Source: Stentor roeselii (Eukaryota; Ciliophora; Heterotrichea; Heterotrichida; Stentoridae). From it: a DNA stretch of 54,004 nt. Position numbers and translations under genes: made by a program. Each line of letters begins with the position of its first letter. The first letter of the stretch is position 1. The DNA lies in contig RSEH01000294.1 in the NCBI GenBank assembly GCA_006503475.1, positions 1-54,004 of the forward strand, given 5' to 3'. This document shows, one piece after another, positions 47,060-54,004 of this stretch. The notes below the pieces were generated by a model that was given only the letters and a program-made list of their open reading frames with translations, did not search any database and was not told the DNA's origin.

Positions 47060-50000
47060 CTAGTTAAAAGTAAAATGTTTTCTAAACAAAGCGATGTCAT
47101 CAGGTAGCAGATGTTTAATGCACTTAAAGAGGTACTCTTTGTCATTATTGATCAAGTTGTTAAAAAAGTCAAGTAAAAAGCTCTGCAAAGAAATACTTCC
47201 ATACCAATCCCCAAGTGAATACAAGTCATCCTCATGAAAATCTTCTCCAACATCATCAGCGTCTTCATAGTCAAACTCAAGCATATCACTCATGAGACAT
47301 TCAGACCCAGTTTCATAGTCCCCAAGGCCTTTATCTTTACTGACCGGAATTTTAAAGTCATTAGCATCAAAGTCTTCTTTAATCTCCTTCATCAAGTCAC
47401 TTTTCAAGTTTTCAATAGGGTCAACGTGAGGAGGACTATAATCATCGTCCTCAATGGTGTCCATCCGGTCGCCTGGGTCATCGAATTCTCCACGAAGTCC
47501 CATGCCACTTCCTTCAATAACCGTATTAAACTCTTCATTCAACCCAATCTCCTGCGCCTTTCTCTTCGGAATAAAACTTTCATTATCCAAGCACCTAATA
47601 AGCGTGCATAAAATCTTCAAAGGCGCGATGACTTCAGACCCTACATTCGAATGTGAAGGGTTATACCCAACAACCAACAAACTCTCCACCTGAGGGTCTT
47701 TTAATATGAAAAGTCTCGACAATGCAGTAATTGTGCAATTTTTGCTGTACCTTCCACGAATCAAGGGCTGGTGAATAAGCCACTTGTCCAACAACACCTT
47801 GAGTCCTGCGCGCCTTTCAACAGTGAGAGTACTGAGAAATCCAATGATTTCTGAACTGTAAGAATGAATCAAACGGGCGAAGACCAGCACAAAGCCCTGA
47901 ACGACTGAAGGCATTTTGCATCTGTAAAGTTTATTCATGCAACCCACGAGCAGGTCCTGGTCAATCTGTGGACTGAGCTTCGAAAAAATGTTAACCACGA
48001 AGAATCCCAAATGCAAGGCCCCTGCTTCGTTCTTGTAAGGGTCGAGCAGTGTTAAAGTCGATTCAATTATCCGGTCAACCATTCCTCGGGCGATGATTTC
48101 TTGGTCCGCGTAGCAGGCGTAAGCTCTGAGCAGGGCTGTTCCATGAAGTAAGATACTTGGTTCGTCGTTTTTGCTGAGAAGTTCTAATAAATAAGGAAGC
48201 AGGTCTAAAAGTTTCACTCTTTCACATGATTCACTTTTTGACTTCTTGACGAAAAGTGATAAGATCTCTAAGGCACTTGGAAGAATCATGACTGATTCAG
48301 AAGCTGCTCTTGTCTCTATTGTGCTGTTTGAGCTGAAACTGGTGACTTTTTCAGTCGCAGGGTACCCACTGAGCAGAACTAACACAAAAGGCACGAAAGA
48401 GTCAATTAAAGCCTGAATGCAAGTAGCTAAATCACTCCAACATCTCAAAAGCGCCATGATCTTCGAACTGATTAAACTTTCACCGAAGTACCTGCTGAAT
48501 ATCCTTAAAATAACCCCTGCAGCAGCAGGGGGCAGTCGACTTGTAGCTTCAGCAGAAAGTCGACTAATCTGCAAGATAGTGTCTAAAACAATATGCAAAG
48601 TTTCACTTGTCACTTCTTCAAGTAAAGTAAGAAGGCCTACTAGAAGTTCAGTTAAAACTTCAGTCACATCGGCAGGGTTGATTTTCTGTGAAAGCTTGTA
48701 AAATGCGTAACAAGCTGACAACTTCACAGCGACGCTGCGACTTTGAATACATCTGCAGGTTTCTATGAAGATCTCTAAACATTGACTGGGGTCTAAAAGG
48801 TCTGTGACTTTTCCAATGCACCATAAGGCTCGACCTGTGAGGATTTCTTGAGAATTTCTGATATCTCGAAGAACGACGTTGTAAAGAACTCCAGTTACTT
48901 CGATAAGGCCTGTGCCTTGCTTGCGTGCTTTGGTGTTGAACATAAGAATGTCTTTGCTGAGGGTTCCGATGATTAACACGACAACTTCTCGCATTTTCCA
49001 AGTGAATTCGGAGTAGTAATGTTTTACTACTTTTTCTAGCACGCCGTTGGTTAGACTGACTACTTCTTTCATTTCGATGTAGTTTGATGATAGAAGGTTT
49101 ATACCAGATACTGATATCGACTGCAAAGCGGATTCTAGAACAGAAAGGATTTGAGCTATGCCCTGGTCCCCCCAGATCTCAATAACATCACTCACCAGTT
49201 TCACAGCAGCTATTCTTGAAGACTTCCATCCTTCTTCTGCATCATCTTCAACAATGAACTGATTAGGTTCATTCTTCCACAAGTCCTGCTGCTCAGCAGT
49301 TAAAAGCATGAACCACATAAGTACATTAATAAAATTTCCCAGTTCTTTTACCAATGAGTCATTTTTAACAGGGCGAACAACTACACAACTGACAAGTTCC
49401 AACAATTGTCCAGCTAATCCTTCATACCCTCCAGCTGAGTCTTCCAAGGACTCATTCAAAGCGTTTTCTTTATTAAAAACAGCAAGTTCCGCATACTTCG
49501 GCACCAATGAATAAAGCTCTGTCCATACATAAGGAATCGCAGGTATAATCCACGGCTGTGAGGAAAAGTTGAAGTCTCTATAAAAGACCGTCATTACTTT
49601 AAACACCTTCTGCTTCGAACTGATCATCGTAGTTGATGAAAGCAACTCCGTCAAATGCTTGAAAAAGACTGGCCAAGTGGGAATCAAAGATCGATCAACC
49701 AAGTCCTGCTCGATTCCATCTGCCCAGGACAAAGACTCAAGTGTCAGCCCAAGAACCTCGATGATTTTATCTCGGATTCTGGAATCCCAGAAGGTTTGAT
49801 ACATTTCTAGAAGCACTGGAAGAAGTTCTGGCAAAGATCTTGAAAGCCGGTCATCACATTCTTCAAATACACAGAGAAGAATATTCAGCACAGTGATCAC
49901 CTGTTCAAACACCTTGCTCTTCACTAGAGAGACAATTGAGGTAAAACAAGAAGGCCACTTTTCTGGAAACTCTTGATGCACGATTCCCGCGAGGGATAAA

Positions 50001-50305
50001 GACTACTTGAAAAATACCAGCAAATGTTGAACTTTTGACTCAGAAGTGAGAATAACGGAAGGAAGGTTGTTTTTTAAGAGGTTCTGGTCATTTGGATTCA
50101 GTTCAGTCCAGCAGGCACTGATGAGATTTTTAAGGAGAATGGAAGCCAGAGTCCTGACATCATTATTGCTGCAAGTTTGAGCGATTTGCATGAGAGCCGG
50201 GGCATAACCTTCGAGAGATTCGAAGTCCTTCAAGGTATCTCCTGCTTTAGAAAGAAAGTGAGGGTTTGTGGTGCATTTTGAGAGTACGTCGATAAGCTGC
50301 TCCAT
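47060..50305 (-). CDS. IPO9: Importin-9-like nuclear transport receptor
   Basis: A two-exon gene of 1076 residues with a 15-nt intron at 50003-50017. The protein is a HEAT-repeat karyopherin-beta. The N-terminus (LASILLKNLISACW then VHQEFPEKWPSCF) matches the importin-beta N-terminal domain that binds Ran. The segment LLTAEQQDLWKNEPNQFIVEDDAEEG resembles importin-9/Kap114, whose cargoes include histones and ribosomal proteins. An acidic run near the C-terminus (YEDADDVGEDFHEDD) is also typical. The length is right for the family. The second exon begins without ATG, which confirms the splice. Only 29 bases separate its ATG from the stop of the upstream tubulin-ligase gene on the same strand. 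Confidence 0.9.
50003..50017 (-). other. 15-nt intron of importin-9-like gene
   Basis: Sequence gtatttttcaagtag, phase 0, with in-frame TAG if retained. Splicing joins VQHLL to SLSLAGIVHQEF in frame. Confidence 0.94.
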
Positions 50306-50334
50306 ACTTTAAATAATAACTTTCTTATTAAATA

Positions 50335-52505
50335 TTAAAGCAGGTCGTCTTCAGTGGCTTCTTCTTCGAAATAAATCAAGTCCTGGTTGTCAACTTCTTC
50401 CCTTGTGCAAAAAACTGACTCTTTGTCATTCAGACTTGCCAACCATCTGATCATATCAGTTAAAATCCCTTTGCTGTCCTTGTCAAACAGACACCCGACG
50501 ACTTCAACTGCAGTAGTACGAAAAGACGACTTTAACATATTTTCCAATTCATTTCCACTGAACTGTCTCAGTACTTTTTTCCGATAATCTTCCATTTCAT
50601 CCCCCTGCAAATTCGTAATCAATCGACGTCTTCTTTCTTTCATTTCAATCAACCGATTTTCCAGTCTTTGCCAAAGTCTTGCATTGCTTCCTCTGCGAGT
50701 ATCAGAAGCATGCCAAACAGGATGATTGATGAATCTTTCCAAGTTTCTTCTCCAGAGTGGTTTAAGTTTATCTTCTTTTAAAGAACGAATAGCGTGCCAG
50801 ATGCGTCCAACATATTCAATTAAAATGTCGTCAGCAGTAAGAACGATTTTTTCAGGTCTTGAAGGCTTGTCTTCTGAGAAGTTTCTGGACTTTTGCATCA
50901 CTCGACGAAGAGGCGACTTTGACTCGGCCACTGGCGGGGGGACTTCACTTGGCGCAGGTGTTTTTTTTCCAGTGAGTTCAGCGAAAAGTGCCTTGTAAAG
51001 CGCTTTATTCACCATTTTGCAAGGTTGGAAGAATTGGTCGTAGTAGTCAGAACCTTTGCAGGGATAAAGACGTAAAAAGTGCCCACGACGCTCGTATTGT
51101 TCGTAAGTGTCTCGTAAGTGCTCGATGAACTTCGCGGATTGCATGTAATTTGGCTTTTTTCTTAAAGGGGACTCGTTTTTTCCTGATTTGAAAGTAAGAC
51201 GGTGCTTAATGTAACTTGTTACTTCTTTTTTCTTGTCAAGGGGGCCGATGCCCATCATGTTGAAGGCGTCGATGAGGAGATTTGATTTTATGTGGTAGTC
51301 TAAAGGGGAGTCTGTTGAAAGTGACGGTGAAAGGTTCACTTCGAGAAGCCAAGGCTTTATGTTCGAGTCGAGAATCACGTCGAAGCCGAAAAGATCGAAG
51401 CAGCTGTTGTGGTGAAGAGAACTTTTTTTACATGCTGTTGTCACTGCAGGCTCTGAGGTGATTATTGTTTTTATTATCAAGTCGTAAATTCGAACCCACA
51501 TCAAAGCAGTGTCAATTCCTAGTCCTTCTAAATGTTTACAAAGAGCACTTAAACTCCACTTATGTCCAACGTCATCATTTCGAAAATCCTGGTTCTGCAC
51601 AAAGTTTTCATTATGTTTATTAAGCGAGTAGTTCGTCAAATGGGCGTATTTGTTTTTCTTGCTGTTTAAAGTAAAAGGCTCGCTTGCAAAGCGAGCTAAT
51701 CCTTCTTCATACATATAGATTCTCAAAGGTTCATAAGAAGTAACCAAGACATAAATTCGAACATCAAACTTCAACCCGTTAATAAGCAGAGGGTTTTCGA
51801 TGTACCTGGAAATAATGCAAGGCTCGTCAATCGGCACTTCATTGATAGAGTCAACCAAGTAAATCCCTTTCCCTTGACTAGAAGCTGGAGGCTTCACAAT
51901 CCACTTAACATGTTTTTCATTATGAAAGTGCGCATAAAAGTCAGCAAATTCATCAGGCAGGTTGTAAGTGTCAGGAGTCATATCAAAATGCTTCTTACCA
52001 AACCGTTCCTGCATCATTGTCATGTTTGCACATAACTTGTCCTTTCGAGTGATTTCAGTTGAAGATGGAAAATGGTTCACTCTCTGTCCTAGGCTCATGT
52101 TTTATAGAAAAAGTTGTTGGTGCTCCACAACTCCAGAGAATGCTCCAGTCGTGACCTGCTGAATGAACAAGACCTGCGTTTTCAAGAACTGTTTTCACGA
52201 TTTTCACGAATTCGTAAAAAACTCCGAATTTTCTGCGTTCGGATCTTCGAAATTATGTAATTTAGAGGTTTTGTTGAGGTTTTTAAGTCCTCGTTGTGGG
52301 ACTTCGAACGCTTTTCAGCGTCTTCTAAGAAGGGAGTTGATGATGGTGATGTTAGAAGATCTTTACGTGGAAGGCCGATTCCTTGGAGATCGACTCCTTC
52401 CCATCTTTCTTTGTTGAAGGGGTTGATTTGCTTGAATTTACGAAGGCGGGGACCCATTTGGCTCTTTGAGGGAATGGAAATCACACTGAATTGGGATTTG
52501 TCCAT
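50335..52505 (-). CDS. Tubulin tyrosine ligase-like (TTLL) enzyme with apparent frameshifts
   Basis: The core from 52098 down is one clean 587-residue frame: QRVNHFPSS, TRKDKL, KWIVKPPASSQGKGIYLV, CIISRYIENPLLINGLKFDVR, HLTNYSLNKHN, and LFGFDVILDSNIKPWLLEVN. These ATP-grasp motifs place it with TTLL glutamylases of the TTLL4/5 group, which modify axonemal and cortical microtubules. Upstream, TVLENAGLVHSAGHDWSILWSCGAPTTFSIK is the expected preceding TTLL sequence but lies in a different frame (52100-52250), joined by skipping one base. A likely N-terminal exon (from ATG 52505, basic and disordered) lies in a third relation. No GTA...AG 15-nt intron explains either shift. Assembly errors, programmed shifting or early decay are all possible. 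Confidence 0.78.
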
Positions 52506-52824
52506 TTATCAAAGTTTAAGAAAATTGGAGAATTGAATATTAGAGGTTTTGAATTATGGTTGTGGGACAATCGAAGATTTTTAGATTGTGGGGTTATTGC
52601 GGAGGATTATTTATGTTGAAAGGATTATAGAGTTTAGAGGATTTAGGAATGAGAGAGCTATTTTTGGATTGAGGGGATTTCAATCAAATATCAGGTCCTA
52701 CTTAAAGCACAATTGTACAAGATATATAAATAGATTTACTACTTTCTATTATCTCAATAAAAGGGAAATTCACAGTGCTTACCAAATTTAGATTTTATTA
52801 GAATTTAAGAGTCAAGGAAAAAAG
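52506..52824. other. Short intergenic region
   Basis: 319 bases rich in G on the plus strand, that is G-poor's mirror for the minus-strand TTLL gene, consistent with its promoter side. Nothing else recognised. Confidence 0.5.
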
Positions 52825-53640
52825 CTAAAAACGTTCAAGGTTTATTCTGATGCTACTCAAAATTCCAAAATCCAAATCAATTCCTTTTTGCTCCTCTAAA
52901 AACTTCAAAACATCTTGAACCATCATAGCGTTCTCTCTAACTCTACTAGTCTCATAAATCATCATCAAAAAACTCCTAACATGTTCCCTGCAATTCTTAA
53001 TCCTATTTTTTCCAAACAAAATCTCTTTAAAAATAAATAAAACATATTTTCCAGTACTTCTTTTCTGTCAATTTAATCATTTTCATGATACAAATCTTTT
53101 CAAGTGAAGTATTCATCATCATAGCAAAAATTTCAACACATTTTTTCCGTTGAAACAAAAGACAAAGGCATTCAAGGCACTTTCCAGTCTAGACCTTGAA
53201 TTCAAGAGCAACAGTTGATTGAAATAATGAAAAAACAGTTTTTTATACGACTCAGTTATTATCCCAGCCTCAATTTTTTTCAAAGCATTTATCGAGATGA
53301 CCTTAACCAGTTGATTCACTTCAGAAGATTCAAAAAGTCCAGAACTGTTTAAAACTTACTTTGTTCTGATGAAAACATTTAAAAAAGCGACTATTTTTTT
53401 TATGAACCATCTTCTACATCATTCACAAAGCAAATCATGCAAAGTTTGATTTAACCTGAAGTTCTTTCTATTCAAGAGTGCTTCAAAGGCCTAACTATTC
53501 AATTCTCTGAATTTTTCATTTGTTTCGATTTACCGACCTCAAAATATGAAAGCAAAGTTTTTCAGGTCTTGAAGTAAAAAATCAAAAAAAGTCCTCAAGT
53601 CAGGACTTAACACGCTTCAAACTCTCCTGTTTCACCAAAT
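52825..53640 (-). pseudogene. Probable decayed gene with one intact-looking 15-nt intron
   Basis: Two minus-strand stretches have coding character but do not join: one around 53340-53120 (NQLVKVISINALKKIEAG..., LLLLNSRSRLESALNAF) and one at 53070-52825 (KNCREHVRSFLMMIYE..., VQDVLKFLEEQKG). The first is extended upstream by a good intron (53345-53359) into VFIRTNSGLFESS, but beyond that the frame is full of stops. Between the two stretches no splice restores a frame. No family is recognised; the helical, Leu-rich pattern could be HEAT/ARM-like. A rapidly evolving live gene with unseen introns is the alternative. Confidence 0.5.
53345..53359 (-). other. Candidate 15-nt intron in decayed locus
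   Basis: Sequence gtaagttttaaacag on the coding strand. It fits the GTA...A10...AG pattern and nearly repeats the intron of the gene at 53724 (gtaagttttaactag). Confidence 0.6.
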
Positions 53641-53723
53641 TTTCACTGAAAGTCCTTCGAAGTGACTTGTTGCGAGACTTGGACCTAAAGTACCCTCAAG
53701 TCCTACTTTTACAAAACATTATA

Positions 53724-54004
53724 ATGGGAGAAATTAAAGAAATCCTCAATCAATGTAAAGAACTTTTCATCGTCAAGGACTCCGAAGGTTGCCACCAGAT
53801 TCTCAACAAAGGCCTGGCGCATTGCGCGACACTTAACGAGAGAATAATCAGCGTAAGTTTTAACTAGATTCGAGCTGTAGTTCTGCGAAACCTGTCATTG
53901 GTTCTGTTAAAGATGAATGAACAAGAGCGAGCCGTGGAAGTTCTCAATGAATTAGCTGAAATCGACAGCGAAAACCCTACAAACTTCAGAAGAAGGGCTG
54001 AAAT
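53724..54004 (+). CDS. TPR-like helical protein, 3'-truncated by window edge
   Basis: The gene starts at ATG 53724 (context TATAATGG) and runs off the window. A 15-nt intron lies at 53853-53867. The spliced N-terminal 89 residues (GEIKEILNQCKELFIVKDSEGC, LNKGLAHCATLNERIIS, then IRAVVLRNLSLVLLKMNEQERAVEVLNELAEIDSENPTNFRRRA, given in parts) show paired helices with the small-residue pattern and PTNFRRRAE ending of tetratricopeptide repeats. A scaffold or co-chaperone role is typical of TPR proteins; the specific one cannot be told from this part. The frame is open upstream to 53667 without an ATG, so 53724 is chosen. Confidence 0.75.
53853..53867 (+). other. 15-nt intron of TPR-like gene
   Basis: Sequence gtaagttttaactag, phase 0, TAG in frame if retained. 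Splicing joins RIIS to IRAVVLRN. Confidence 0.92.

Noticed and set aside
52149-52163. Candidate 15-nt intron gtcttgttcattcag in the TTLL 5' region (approximate position)
   Set aside because: It begins GTC, not GTA as in all other introns, does not repair the frameshift, and removing it deletes expected TTLL residues.
52186-52204. 19-nt GTGAAAA...CAG segment as an intron joining the TTLL N-terminal exon
   Set aside because: Length and GTG start do not fit the strict 15-nt GTA pattern; the segment encodes sensible sequence (VKIVKTVLENAG) when left in.
1-54004. A reassigned genetic code (TGA = Trp or TAA/TAG = Gln)
   Set aside because: Conserved genes use TGG for Trp, end properly at TAA/TAG, and two end at TGA where the families should end. 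The single tRNA found is an ordinary tRNA-Gln(CTG).

Overview
This window looks like macronuclear DNA of a heterotrich ciliate, most likely Stentor or a close relative. The main evidence is a set of ten introns in seven genes, each exactly 15 nt long, running from GTA to AG with an invariant A at intron position 10. Introns of 15-16 nt are the published hallmark of Stentor coeruleus. The genetic code reads as standard: tryptophan is TGG throughout, most genes stop at TAA or TAG, and two long genes (importin-alpha-like and the Na+/H+ exchanger) stop cleanly at TGA. This argues against Blepharisma, where TGA encodes Trp. The DNA is AT-rich, genes are closely packed on both strands, and nothing suggests bacterial operons.

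Layout. 1-5.2 kb: end of an HExxH protein, then a tandem family of secreted patatin-like lipases with two intact copies, a clear decayed copy between them and a fainter relic upstream. 5.8-9.2 kb: coiled-coil protein, three-exon small membrane protein, RING/B-box protein, small basic protein. 9.4-18.5 kb: RRM protein with a 15-nt minisatellite, GNAT-like acetyltransferase, PP2C phosphatase, AMPK/SNF1-type kinase whose start codon is split by an intron, B-box/WD40 protein. 18.5-20.7 kb: a gene-free stretch. 20.7-31 kb: proteasome alpha1, tRNA-Gln(CTG), glutathione synthetase, two leishmanolysin-like metalloproteases flanking an importin-alpha-like gene. 31.4-31.7 kb: AGC-kinase relic. 32-38 kb: divergent pair of a cyclic-nucleotide-type K+ channel and a cation/proton exchanger with a C-terminal cNMP-binding-like domain. 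38.5-54 kb: proteasome alpha7, coiled-coil protein, PLRG1/Prp46, ferritin, an E(z)-type SET methyltransferase, NEK-like kinase with a Cys-rich tail, importin-9, a tubulin ligase-like enzyme with apparent frameshifts, a decayed locus, and the start of a TPR-like gene.

The genes are mostly unrelated housekeeping functions (proteolysis, nuclear transport, splicing, signalling, tubulin modification, ion transport). Secreted lipases and metalloproteases fit a phagotrophic lifestyle. Recurrent architecture: convergent genes whose stop codons overlap or lie 0-4 nt apart, starts in a TAAATG-like context, and G-poor sequence on the coding strand just before starts. No clearly new multi-gene system was found. 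The strongest novelty candidates are the AT^G-splitting intron that makes a start-stop (ATGTAA) in unspliced RNA, the tRNA gene ending 8 nt before a start codon, the exchanger lacking its usual ND motif, and the kinase-zinc fusion.
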